This document shows, in pieces, positions 6,899 to 14,405 of a stretch of DNA of 23,016 nt. This DNA comes from UMGS172 sp045648145. Its GTDB lineage: Bacteria; Bacillota; Clostridia; Oscillospirales; Acutalibacteraceae. Location of the stretch: NCBI GenBank assembly GCA_045648145.1, contig JAZRNK010000083.1, forward strand, positions 1 through 23,016, written 5' to 3'. Both the position numbers and the translations under genes were made by a program. The notes beneath the pieces are model-generated. The model had not been told where the DNA came from, searched no databases, and saw nothing but the letters and a program-made list of their open reading frames with translations. Each line of letters opens with the position of its first letter. The first letter of the stretch is position 1.

Positions 6899-8248
6899 TT
6901 AATCTTTCTTGTTTTCAACACGGCTGTCGCTTTCGGTAAAGCCCTCAGTACTTTCACGCATAAACAAAATTTTGAGTGTCATTACTATAAGCTTTATATC
7001 CTCAAAAAAGGAATAATGCTCGATATAGTAAAGGTCCATATTAAGCTTATTTTGCGGTGTTGTATTATACTTGCCGTATATCTGAGCGTATCCTGTAAGA
7101 CCTGCCTTTACCTTGTGTCTTAGATTAAATTCAGGCAGTTTTGCAGAATAATCTTCAACCAACTCAATCATTTCAGGTCTTGGACCAACAATAGACATAT
7201 CACCGAACAAAATATTAAATAACTGCGGCAATTCATCAATTCTTAAAGGTCTGATTATCTTACCAATCAACGTTACACGGTCATCATCAACGGTGGTTTT
7301 CTTAACCTCCGTATCGGTACTAACCTTCATTGAACGGAATTTATAAATACTAAAAAGCTTTTGATTTCTGGTAATTCGCTGTTGTTTGAAAATAATAGGA
7401 CCGGGGCTTGTGAGCTTAATGGCAATAGCAACAAAAAGCATTATTGGACTCGCAATAATAATACCAATTCCCGATAAAATGATATCAAAGGTACGCTTTA
7501 TAAACCTCTGTTCCATCGAAAGACCGCCGTTATGCAAAAACAAAACGGGTGTATCAAAAACCTGAACAGGATAACTGCCGTTCAAAATAGCGTCGGCAGA
7601 TGACGGTAACAAATAAATTCGTTTATTGTTAGCGTAGCAATACTTCAAAATTTCAGCCTTTAAATTCGCATCAAAATCACATATCAATATTGCTTCATGT
7701 CTGTCAATTTCAGCCTTTATCTCACTAATATCACGATCAACCGTAATGCCCTTACCAAGAGCAAAGCGCTCTTTAATAAGAGAAATCTTTTTAATAATAT
7801 CATTACGATTTTCGGGTGAAAATATTGCAAGAATACGACGGGGCTTGTATAAAGTAAAATACACGTGACTAAGAGCATACATAAATACGATTATCATCAG
7901 CACCTGTACAATAAAGAGTACTAAAATTGCAATCGGATTAAGTATAACTCTAGCTATCAAGCAAAGCTCCAAATAGGTAAAAAAGTTAGCAAAAAAGGTT
8001 GCCAACGACAGACTGTATGCCAACTCGTGCATACGGTGAATACCGACCTTAAAGCCTTCATAGATAGTACCGAAAAACACCAGAATAACCACGTAGGTAA
8101 AAACAACAACATAGTTACCGCGGTTATCAAAAAGCGCCTCACGGTAATAGTTTTGCCAGACACCTATAAAAACGGTCGTCAGCACAACTACCACCATGGT
8201 TTTCAAAAACAGCATAACTGTATTACGGAATTTAACTAATAAAGTCAC
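6899..8248 (-). CDS. Polyprenyl-phosphate sugar-1-phosphate transferase (initiating glycan transferase)
   Basis: This membrane enzyme starts a surface glycan by moving a sugar-1-phosphate onto undecaprenyl phosphate. The N-terminal half has four hydrophobic segments and a CoA-binding-like region (about 140-240). The C-terminal half is a bacterial sugar transferase domain (PF02397), with a membrane re-entrant helix after KRTFDI (about 251), RIDELPQLFNIL containing the catalytic Asp-Glu pair (about 338-339), GDMSIVGPRPE (about 349-359) and KAGLTGYAQ. The frame runs to an ATG at 8272, but AAGG directly abuts that codon. A GTG at 8246-8248 has AGGAG 7 nt upstream and is annotated, giving 449 aa. 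It sits between dapL and a nucleotidyltransferase. Confidence 0.92.
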   Translation of the reverse strand: MTLLVKFRNTVMLFLKTMVVVVLTTVFIGVWQNYYREALFDNRGNYVVVFTYVVILVFFGTIYEGFKVGIHRMHELAYSLSLATFFANFFTYLELCLIARVILNPIAILVLFIVQVLMIIVFMYALSHVYFTLYKPRRILAIFSPENRNDIIKKISLIKERFALGKGITVDRDISEIKAEIDRHEAILICDFDANLKAEILKYCYANNKRIYLLPSSADAILNGSYPVQVFDTPVLFLHNGGLSMEQRFIKRTFDIILSGIGIIIASPIMLFVAIAIKLTSPGPIIFKQQRITRNQKLFSIYKFRSMKVSTDTEVKKTTVDDDRVTLIGKIIRPLRIDELPQLFNILFGDMSIVGPRPEMIELVEDYSAKLPEFNLRHKVKAGLTGYAQIYGKYNTTPQNKLNMDLYYIEHYSFFEDIKLIVMTLKILFMRESTEGFTESDSRVENKKD

Positions 8249-8283
8249 TTTAAAACTCCTTTCGGAAGTCATCCTTCAAGCTT

Positions 8284-9480
8284 TTATTTTTCTAAATTCT
8301 TAACTACCTTTTTGAAGCGTTCCATAGCCTCTTTTGTGTTTTCATGGTTAGAGAAAGCCGTAAGTCTGAAAAATCCCTCGCCGTTCTCACCGAAGCCCTG
8401 TCCGGGTGTGCCGACCACGTTACCCTCTTCAAGTAATAAATCGAAGAAATCCCACGATTTCATATTGTTTGGACACTTAAGCCAAATATATGGTGAGTTT
8501 TTACCGCCTGTATAGAAAATTCCCAACTCATCCATGGTTTCTGTAATAATTTTAGCGTTTTCACGGTAATAATCGATATTGCTGAGAATTTGAGCCATTC
8601 CCTCATCGCTGAACACCTCACCTGCGCCTCTTTGCACAATGTAAGACGTGCCGTTAAACTTGGTGGTCTGACGGCGGAGCCAAAGCTTATTAACAATAAG
8701 TCCATCGCGCTCTAATTCCATAGGAACTACGGTATAACCGCATCTTGTACCTGTAAAGCCTGCTGTTTTTGAAAGTGAGCAAAACTCAATAGCACAGGTT
8801 CTGGCACCCTCAATCTCAAAAATGCTTCGAGGTAAGGATTTATCAACAATAAAAGCCTCGTAAGCAGCGTCAAACAAAATAACCGAACCGTTTTTGTTAG
8901 CAAAATCAACCCACTGCTTTAACTGTTCACGGTTATAAGCGGCACCTGTGGGGTTATTAGGTGAACAAATATAGATAATATCTGCCTTTAAATCATCATT
9001 GGGCAACGGTAAAAATCCATTTTCTAGATTAGCGTTAATATATTTAATCTCTCTGCCGTCCATGATGTTTGTATCGACGTAAACGGGATACACGGGGTCG
9101 GGCACAAGGACAACGTTGTCCTTATCAAAAATATCAAGAATGTTACCGATATCACTTTTAGCGCCGTCGGAAATAAAGATTTCACAAAGCTCAAGCTCAA
9201 CACCATTTTTAGAATAATATTCCTTAACAGCCGTCTGCAAAAACTTGTGTCCCTGTTCAGGACCATAGCCCTTAAAGGTCTCAGCCTTAGACATATCCTC
9301 GACACCCTTTTTAAGACCCTCAATAACAGCGTCACACAAGGGCAGAGTTACATCGCCAATACCCATTTTAATGATTTTCTTGTCAGGATTAGCTTCCGAA
9401 AAAGCGGCAACCTTTTTGGCAATACCCGCAAAAAGATAACTTTCCTTCAAATTACAGTAATTTTTGTTTAATTTAAGCAT
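8284..9480 (-). CDS. dapL: LL-diaminopimelate aminotransferase
   Basis: DapL converts tetrahydrodipicolinate directly to LL-diaminopimelate using glutamate and PLP, bypassing the succinyl or acetyl intermediates. The 398-aa protein is a class I/II aminotransferase. It opens MLKLNKNYCNLKESYLF and then IGDVTLPLC, has KGYGPEQG (about 70-77), the PLP-contact PNNPTGA (174-180), and the Schiff-base lysine K238 in SLSKTAGFTGTRCGY. These features and the usual length of about 400 separate it from other aminotransferases. GGTGA precedes the ATG, and the gene follows dapF by 18 bp, so two successive steps of meso-DAP/lysine synthesis are made from one mRNA. Confidence 0.95.
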   Translation of the reverse strand: MLKLNKNYCNLKESYLFAGIAKKVAAFSEANPDKKIIKMGIGDVTLPLCDAVIEGLKKGVEDMSKAETFKGYGPEQGHKFLQTAVKEYYSKNGVELELCEIFISDGAKSDIGNILDIFDKDNVVLVPDPVYPVYVDTNIMDGREIKYINANLENGFLPLPNDDLKADIIYICSPNNPTGAAYNREQLKQWVDFANKNGSVILFDAAYEAFIVDKSLPRSIFEIEGARTCAIEFCSLSKTAGFTGTRCGYTVVPMELERDGLIVNKLWLRRQTTKFNGTSYIVQRGAGEVFSDEGMAQILSNIDYYRENAKIITETMDELGIFYTGGKNSPYIWLKCPNNMKSWDFFDLLLEEGNVVGTPGQGFGENGEGFFRLTAFSNHENTKEAMERFKKVVKNLEK

Positions 9481-9498
9481 TTATATCACCCATAAATT

Positions 9499-10344
9499 TT
9501 ATTCTTCACAAAGTTCGCCGTCAAAAACAAAGGTAGCAGGACCCGTCATAAACACAGTTCCGTCCGATTTGTAGTTGATGGTAAGATCACCACCGGTCAG
9601 TTTAACCGTTATATCGGTATCCTTCTTGGAAATACCGTTTTCAACTGCGGCAACAGCAACGGCGCAAGCACCTGTTCCGCATGCCATGGTTTCACCGCTT
9701 CCACGCTCCCAAACACGCATTTTCAAGGTTTTTTCGTCCAAGATATTAACAAACTCGGTGTTTACGCGTTCAGGAAACATTGGATCATTTTCATACGACG
9801 GGCCGATTTTTTCAAGCTCAAGCCCATTGACGTCTTCATCTTTAAAGATTACACAATGCGGATTTCCCATAGATACAGCAGTGATTTTACAGGTAGTACC
9901 TGCAATATTCACTGTTTCACCTACAAGACGTTCGCCCGAAAACAGTACGGGAATCTTAGCAGGATTGAGCTCTGCCTTACCCATATCAACCGTTACCGAC
10001 TCGACCTTGCCGTTTTCATCTAATTTCAAATTAAGCACCTTTATACCGCCCAAGGTTTCAAGCGTAACCACCGTTTTATCGGTAAGACCTTTGTCGTGAA
10101 CAAATTTACCGATACAACGCGATGCATTACCGCACATTTTACCCTCACTGCCGTCAATATTAAACATTCTCATTCTGAAATCGGCAACATCTGATTTCAT
10201 TATCAAAACAATACCGTCACCGCCAACGCCAAAATGTCGGTCAGAAAGCTTTATTGCCAACTGCTCAGGGTTTTCTATCACCTCTTTGGTGCAGTCGAAA
10301 TATATATAATCATTTCCTATGCCGTGCATTTTTGTAAATTTCAA
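9499..10344 (-). CDS. dapF: Diaminopimelate epimerase
   Basis: DapF interconverts LL- and meso-diaminopimelate, the product of DapL and the precursor of lysine and of the peptidoglycan cross-bridge. The 281-aa protein has both catalytic cysteines: C71 in GKMCGNASRC and C222 in GETMACGTGAC. It also has the standard opening MKFTKMHGIGNDY. The start is TTG (10342-10344), supported by family alignment, because starting at the next ATG would remove conserved residues; GGGG lies about 12 nt upstream. It leads the operon dapF-dapL-sugar phosphotransferase-nucleotidyltransferase-UPF0340, behind a perfect consensus promoter. Confidence 0.96.
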   Translation of the reverse strand: MKFTKMHGIGNDYIYFDCTKEVIENPEQLAIKLSDRHFGVGGDGIVLIMKSDVADFRMRMFNIDGSEGKMCGNASRCIGKFVHDKGLTDKTVVTLETLGGIKVLNLKLDENGKVESVTVDMGKAELNPAKIPVLFSGERLVGETVNIAGTTCKITAVSMGNPHCVIFKDEDVNGLELEKIGPSYENDPMFPERVNTEFVNILDEKTLKMRVWERGSGETMACGTGACAVAVAAVENGISKKDTDITVKLTGGDLTINYKSDGTVFMTGPATFVFDGELCEE

Positions 10345-10379
10345 AACGCAACACGTCCCCTTTTTACATATGTATGATA

Positions 10380-10408
10380 ATTATACAACACTAAAAGTGA
10401 AATGTCAA
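10380..10408 (-). promoter_or_regulatory. Consensus promoter of the dapF operon
   Basis: On the minus strand TTGACA (10403-10408), a 17-bp spacer and TATAAT (10380-10385) match the sigma-A consensus at all twelve positions. Transcription should start near 10373, inside the 10-bp palindrome TACATATGTA (10365-10374), leaving a leader of about 30 nt. No lysine riboswitch fits in that leader. Confidence 0.9.
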
Positions 10409-10484
10409 TTAAACAAACTGTTGAAACTGAGGCTATTTGTAGCTAATAGTATAATAATATATAAATAAATTATATTGTTATTTC

Positions 10485-10512
10485 TTGACAAAATGACAAA
10501 ATGTAATATACT
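10485..10512 (+). promoter_or_regulatory. Promoter of the glyS-capA operon
   Basis: TTGACA (10485-10490), a 16-bp spacer and TATACT (10507-10512) lie about 57 bp upstream of the glyS start. The resulting leader of about 50 nt is too short for a T-box. Confidence 0.75.
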
Positions 10513-10568
10513 TGTAATGAATGCAGAAATTTGTTGAAAATCAGCAAAGTTTTTTGGAGGTCTATTTT

Positions 10569-11942
10569 ATGAATAACTGTGACAAGAATATGGAAACCAT
10601 CGTAAACCTCGCCAAAAACCGAGGTTTTGTATATTCCGGTTCGGAAATATACGGCGGACTTTCTAACAGCTGGGACTACGGTCCGCTTGGCGTTGAGTTT
10701 AAAAACAATATAAAAAAGGCTTGGATGAAAAAGTTCGTTCAAGAATCCCCTTATAACGTAGGTCTTGATTCGGCCATTATTATGAATCCTCAAACCTGGG
10801 TAACCAGCGGTCACGTCGGTGGCTTCTCCGATCCGCTTATGGATTGTAAGGACTGCCACGCACGTCATCGTGCTGACAAGCTTATTGAAGATTTTGGCGG
10901 TCACGCCGAGGGTATGACCTTTGAACAGATGGAAGAATTTATCCGTGGCAACGGCATTACCTGTCCCGAATGTGGCAGCAAAAACTTTACCGACATAAGA
11001 AAGTTCAACCTTATGTTCAAAACCTTTATCGGTGTTACCGAGGACGCTAAAAATGAGGTTTATCTCCGTCCCGAAACTGCACAGGGTATATTCGTAAACT
11101 TCGCAAACATCCAGCGTACAACCCGCAGAAAACTCCCCTTTGGCGTTTGCCAGATTGGTAAATCATTCCGTAACGAGATCACTCCCGGCAACTTTATTTT
11201 CCGTACCCGTGAGTTTGAACAAATGGAATGTGAGTTCTTCTGCAAACCCGATACCGACCTTGATTGGTTCTATTATTGGAAAGATTTCTGCAAAAATTGG
11301 TTGCTTAATCTCGGTTTAAAGGAAGAGAATATCAGAATGCGTGACCACGAGAAAGAAGAGCTTTCCTTCTATTCTAAGGCCACCACCGATATTGAGTTCT
11401 TGTTCCCATTTGGCTGGGGTGAACTTTGGGGTATTGCCGACCGTACCAATTACGACCTTGGCAGACATTCAGAAGCAAGTGGCAAATCGCTTGAATACTT
11501 TGACCCTGACACTAACGAAAAATATATCCCTTACGTTGTCGAGCCGTCTTTAGGTGCAGACCGTGTATTGTTAGCATTTCTTTGCGACGCCTACGACGAG
11601 GAAACCGACGACAAGGGTGACACCCGTGTTGTTCTCCGTATGCATCCTGCTTTAGCTCCTATAAAAGCCGCTATTCTTCCTCTTTCCAAGAAGTTGGCAG
11701 AGCCGGCTAATAAAATCCGCGATATGTTAGCTAAGGAATTTATGGTTGAATACGACGACGCAGGCTCTATCGGTAAAAGATATCGCCGCCAGGACGAAAT
11801 TGGCACTCCCGTTTGCATCACCTACGACTTCGACAGTGAAACCGACGGTTGTGTTACCGTTCGTGACCGTGATACTATGGAGCAGACCCGTATTCCCATA
11901 GATTCTCTTGTAAACTACATCAGAGAAAAACTCGATTTCTAA
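10569..11942 (+). CDS. glyS: Glycyl-tRNA synthetase, single-chain (alpha2, eukaryote/archaea-like) type
   Basis: This class IIa synthetase charges tRNA-Gly with glycine. The 457-aa form has the usual order: SWDYGPLGVEFKNN near the N-terminus; a zinc-ribbon-like insert with C93/C96 (CKDC) and C132/C135 (CPEC); motif 2 around R201-E203 (FRNEITPG) continuing to FRTREFEQMECEFF; motif 3 PSLGADRVLLAFL; and a C-terminal anticodon-binding domain (from about MHPALAPIKAAIL). The open frame starts at 10521, but GGAGG lies 8 nt before the ATG at 10569, so the 16-residue extension is rejected. capA follows after 23 bp. It is divergent from dapF. Confidence 0.96.
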   Translation: MNNCDKNMETIVNLAKNRGFVYSGSEIYGGLSNSWDYGPLGVEFKNNIKKAWMKKFVQESPYNVGLDSAIIMNPQTWVTSGHVGGFSDPLMDCKDCHARHRADKLIEDFGGHAEGMTFEQMEEFIRGNGITCPECGSKNFTDIRKFNLMFKTFIGVTEDAKNEVYLRPETAQGIFVNFANIQRTTRRKLPFGVCQIGKSFRNEITPGNFIFRTREFEQMECEFFCKPDTDLDWFYYWKDFCKNWLLNLGLKEENIRMRDHEKEELSFYSKATTDIEFLFPFGWGELWGIADRTNYDLGRHSEASGKSLEYFDPDTNEKYIPYVVEPSLGADRVLLAFLCDAYDEETDDKGDTRVVLRMHPALAPIKAAILPLSKKLAEPANKIRDMLAKEFMVEYDDAGSIGKRYRRQDEIGTPVCITYDFDSETDGCVTVRDRDTMEQTRIPIDSLVNYIREKLDF

Positions 11943-11965
11943 TTGCTTTATAAAGGTGGATTGAA

Positions 11966-13360
11966 ATGCCCACACAATATAACCGAAGAAAACGTCATGG
12001 CGGCATAAATAAATTTTTACTCGCCCTTTTATCAATAGGCATTGTACTGGTATGTGCATTTGGCTCAATTTCAGTAATAAATCTTTTTATTGAAGACGAG
12101 CCGCCTACCCCTTCACAGCCCGTTGAAATTGTTTCCAATGTCAGTAGCGAACCCGAGCCCATTAAAAAGGTTTCAACCGCTACCGTTGCCGCTACTGGTG
12201 ATTTGCTAATGCATTCACCTATATACAGCAACGCTAAAGTCGATGGTGGCTATAATTTCGACAACATATTCACTTATCTTAGCGAATACGCATCAAAAGC
12301 AGACTATGCGGTTGCTAATTTGGAAACCACTCTTCGTGGCACAGAGGACGGAAAACAATATAGCGGTTATCCGCAGTTTAACTGTCCCGACGAAATTGTA
12401 GACGCTGTCAAAAAAGCCGGTTTTGATATGTTGCTTACCGCTAACAATCATACCTACGACACCTATCTTAAGGGTTTTTTGCGCACGCAAGAGGTTATAA
12501 CGGCAGCAGGTATTGATTACCTTGGCACAAGGAAAGATGTTGATATGCCAAAATATCTTGTTAAAGATGTTAACGGCATCAAAATCGGTATGCTATGCTA
12601 CACCTATCAGACAAGTAGCGGCAGTGACGGTGAGGTTCATCTCAACGGCATACCTGTCGCAAAAGAAGCAAGAGATTTGGTAAATGCGTTTAGCTACAGC
12701 AACCTGGACAAGTTCTATTCTGAGGTTGAAACTCACATTTCCAATATGAAGAACGACGGCGCAGAAGCCATTGTCCTTTACATACATTGGGGCGAGGAAT
12801 ATCAGACCACCGAAAATAAAAATCAAAGGAAAATTGCTCAACAAATGTGCAATTTAGGCGTTGATGTTATAGTCGGTGGACATGCCCACGTCGTTCAGCC
12901 TATCGACTTGCTCACAAGCGAAACCGACGAAAACCACAAAACCGTTTGTCTTTATTCTATGGGTAATGCCGTTTCAAATCAGCGTACTGCCCGTGCCTCA
13001 ATCAAAACAGGGCACACAGAGGACGGCGTTTTATTCAGCTTCACCTTCGCAAAATATAGCGACGGTACAGTTCTTTTAGAAAGTGCCGATATTTTGCCGA
13101 CCTGGGTAAATCTGTTTTATAGCAATAAAACTGGCAAAAACATTTACCAGATAATCCCCTTGGACAACACCGTTGAAGACTGGAAAACTGCCTTTGATTT
13201 AAGTGATGCAAACGAGAAAAACGCCCGTAAATCATACGATAGAACAGTTAAAATAGTCGGTGAAGGCTTAACAGAGGTCAACGAGTATCTTTCCTCTGTT
13301 CCAACGCCGGATGAAGAACCAACAAATCAAACCTCATCAATTAGCAACAGTTCAAATTAA
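11966..13360 (+). CDS. CapA-family (PGA_cap) extracytoplasmic protein
   Basis: This 464-aa protein has a basic N-terminus, one membrane anchor (about residues 16-41) and a low-complexity linker. A PGA_cap/CapA metallophosphatase-like domain then covers about 73-340, and the C-terminal tail is Ser/Thr/Asn-rich. Visible motifs are ATGDLLMH (G78-D79), ANLETTL (118-120), LTANNHTYD (N160-H162), YIHWGEEY and GGHAHVVQP, the same set as CapA/PgsA of poly-gamma-glutamate capsule systems. capB, capC and capD partners are absent here, so capsule synthesis is not shown; many stand-alone homologues have no known role. Ribosome site AAAGGTGG; 23 bp after glyS, with a shared terminator. Confidence 0.88.
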   Translation: MPTQYNRRKRHGGINKFLLALLSIGIVLVCAFGSISVINLFIEDEPPTPSQPVEIVSNVSSEPEPIKKVSTATVAATGDLLMHSPIYSNAKVDGGYNFDNIFTYLSEYASKADYAVANLETTLRGTEDGKQYSGYPQFNCPDEIVDAVKKAGFDMLLTANNHTYDTYLKGFLRTQEVITAAGIDYLGTRKDVDMPKYLVKDVNGIKIGMLCYTYQTSSGSDGEVHLNGIPVAKEARDLVNAFSYSNLDKFYSEVETHISNMKNDGAEAIVLYIHWGEEYQTTENKNQRKIAQQMCNLGVDVIVGGHAHVVQPIDLLTSETDENHKTVCLYSMGNAVSNQRTARASIKTGHTEDGVLFSFTFAKYSDGTVLLESADILPTWVNLFYSNKTGKNIYQIIPLDNTVEDWKTAFDLSDANEKNARKSYDRTVKIVGEGLTEVNEYLSSVPTPDEEPTNQTSSISNSSN

Positions 13361-13365
13361 AAATT

Positions 13366-13400
13366 AAAACTCGGTGTTTACAAACGCCGAGTTTTATGTT
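13366..13400 (+). terminator. Terminator of the glyS-capA operon
   Basis: AAAACTCGGTGTTT (13366-13379) pairs with AAACGCCGAGTTTT (13382-13395) with one G-T pair, and ends in TTTT. The hairpin also contains the -35 box of the next promoter. Confidence 0.82.
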
Positions 13401-13405
13401 ATATT
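13377..13405 (+). promoter_or_regulatory. folT promoter overlapping the capA terminator
   Basis: TTTACA (13377-13382), a 17-bp spacer and TATATT (13400-13405) each match consensus at five of six positions. The -35 is the loop of the preceding terminator. The expected start, about 13412, falls immediately before the riboswitch. Confidence 0.7.
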
Positions 13406-13415
13406 AAGAAAAATT

Positions 13416-13513
13416 ACAGAGTAGAAACCGATGCGTTAAGTGCTGTCGGGACGGGGAGTTGTCCGACAGACGAAGGATTTTTATCTGCGGTAACGGTTTC
13501 GCATCCCGCTGGT
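13416..13513 (+). promoter_or_regulatory. Tetrahydrofolate (THF-I, folT) riboswitch
   Basis: This mRNA leader has the conserved core of the THF riboswitch. GAGTAG stands at the 5' edge, GCGTTAAGTG at 13433-13442, ACGAAG after P3, and GCGGTAACG followed by CGCATCCCGCT at the 3' side. Pairings visible are P2, AAACCG (13425-13430) with CGGTTT (13494-13499), and P3, CTGTCGG (13443-13449) with CCGACAG (13463-13469). A likely pseudoknot joins the G-rich P3 loop (CGGGGA) to ATCCCG (13503-13508). THF riboswitches bind reduced folates and reduce expression of folate transport or synthesis genes, which fits the gene immediately downstream. Confidence 0.93.
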
Positions 13514-13541
13514 ATAGTAAGAAGAACACCTTTTGGTTTTA

Positions 13542-13578
13542 ACCTCCTTATTATTGAGCGACGATGATAATAGGAGGT
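13542..13578 (+). promoter_or_regulatory. Shine-Dalgarno sequestering hairpin of folT
   Basis: ACCTCCT followed by TATTATT (13542-13555) pairs with the stretch ending AGGAGGT (13566-13578), leaving one bulged base. The folT ribosome site AGGAGG (13572-13577) is therefore entirely in a stem. No T tract follows, so control looks translational. Just upstream, ACCTTTTGGTTTTAACC (13528-13544) can form competing small hairpins that would free the site. The link to ligand binding is inferred. Confidence 0.72.
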
Positions 13579-13584
13579 ATTTTT

Positions 13585-14109
13585 ATGCAAAAAACGACCC
13601 AAAAAATTGCTATTCTTGCCATTTTAACGGCTCTTGCTGCAATATGCTCACTAACCTTTCCGTTAGGGCTGACGGTGCGTATTGGCGATTTCATAAAGCT
13701 TTCCCCTGCCTTTTTGCCGATATGTATTGCTGGCAGTATCTTCGGTTGGAAGGGCTCGGCAACCGTTGCACTTTTATCCGACCTTATTCAAGGCGCATTA
13801 TTCGGCTCAATCTCACCGCTTATCTCACTTATCAGTCTGCTTACAGGCGCTGTTTTCGGTTTACTTTTACACAATAAAAAGGATTTGTGGCGTATTGTTT
13901 GCGCAGTGTTGCTTACACAGCTCGTAGGCAGCATGATACTTACCACAACCGTTTTGTGTTTAAGATACGGTATGCCCTTGTTCCCCACTGTCTATTGGCG
14001 CGCACTTCAAACCGTCATACTAATTGCTCTGCAAATCCCCATTCTGTATCTTTTATTAAACGTTTTTGATATTCCCAATAAATTAATAAACAAAAAGCAT
14101 TTGGGTTAA
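13585..14109 (+). CDS. folT: Folate ECF transporter S component FolT
   Basis: This 174-aa integral membrane protein of five to six hydrophobic segments has the layout of an energy-coupling-factor S component. A first helix ILAILTALAAI carries the AxxxA-type contact for EcfT, then FIKLSPAFLPICIAGSIFG, and a Gly/Ser-rich ALLSDLIQGALFG segment. S components bind the vitamin and share EcfA/A'/T modules encoded elsewhere. Substrate assignment to folate rests on the THF riboswitch in its leader together with the family. The frame opens at 13564, but AGGAGG precedes the ATG at 13585 by 7 nt, and that start is used. Stop lies in the loop of the downstream terminator. Confidence 0.92.
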   Translation: MQKTTQKIAILAILTALAAICSLTFPLGLTVRIGDFIKLSPAFLPICIAGSIFGWKGSATVALLSDLIQGALFGSISPLISLISLLTGAVFGLLLHNKKDLWRIVCAVLLTQLVGSMILTTTVLCLRYGMPLFPTVYWRALQTVILIALQIPILYLLLNVFDIPNKLINKKHLG

Positions 14110-14130
14110 TACCCAAATGCTTTTTTGTTT
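14092..14130. terminator. Bidirectional terminator between folT and the RyR gene
   Basis: AAAAAGCATTTGGGT (14092-14106), loop TAAT and ACCCAAATGCTTTTT (14111-14125) form a 15-bp stem with T tracts in both directions. It ends folT on the plus strand and the RyR pair on the minus strand; the folT stop codon is in its loop. Confidence 0.92.
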
Positions 14131-14404
14131 ACTTTATTTCATAGCCTAACGACAATATAACCTTGACCGTTTCCAAAGCCGTTTTTCTATCGTATTCCTT
14201 TTCACTTTCAGGCAACTGTGAATACGGCACTAAACACGGCGTTTGTTTTAAAGCATCATCGCGCTTTTCACCGTAAGTCCAACCTTCGTCAATCCTGCCT
14301 TGCGCCCACACCTCGTGAACGTTTTCGGCTATTTTTTCGGTCAATTCCTGCAATCCACTGGGTAAAACCACCTTAGATGTATCAATAGGATTAGGTTTAT
14401 ACAT
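14129..14404 (-). CDS. Stand-alone RyR-domain protein
   Basis: This 91-aa protein consists of a single RyR domain (PF02026), the repeat named after ryanodine receptors and also found in bacteria. The pattern visible is LTEKIAENVHEVWAQGRIDEG, then GWTYG, PCLVPYSQL, PESEKEYDRKTA and a final ILSLGYEI. No membrane segment is present. Prokaryotic RyR domains are thought to bind a small ligand, possibly a nucleotide derivative, but this is not established. The frame opens at 14419; the ATG at 14402-14404 has AGGAG 7 nt upstream and starts one base after the TAG of the larger gene, so translation is probably coupled. It pairs with a protein whose own C-terminus is a second RyR-like domain. Confidence 0.9.
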   Translation of the reverse strand: MYKPNPIDTSKVVLPSGLQELTEKIAENVHEVWAQGRIDEGWTYGEKRDDALKQTPCLVPYSQLPESEKEYDRKTALETVKVILSLGYEIK

Positions 14405-14405
14405 A

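Noticed and set aside
9575..10099. 174-codon plus-strand frame
   Set aside because: Antisense shadow of dapF, whose catalytic motifs are intact; the frame has low-complexity Ser/Pro-rich content.
10345..10379. Lysine riboswitch before dapF
   Set aside because: The leader from the perfect promoter is only about 30 nt, too short for the L-box aptamer.
10521..10568. 16-residue N-terminal extension of glyS
   Set aside because: The ATG at 10569 has GGAGG at ideal spacing, and the 10521 ATG falls at the expected transcription start.
10569..11942. Possibility that this is one subunit of the bacterial alpha2beta2 GlyQ/GlyS enzyme
   Set aside because: Motifs and length match the single-chain alpha2 type, with its Cys4 insert and C-terminal anticodon domain.
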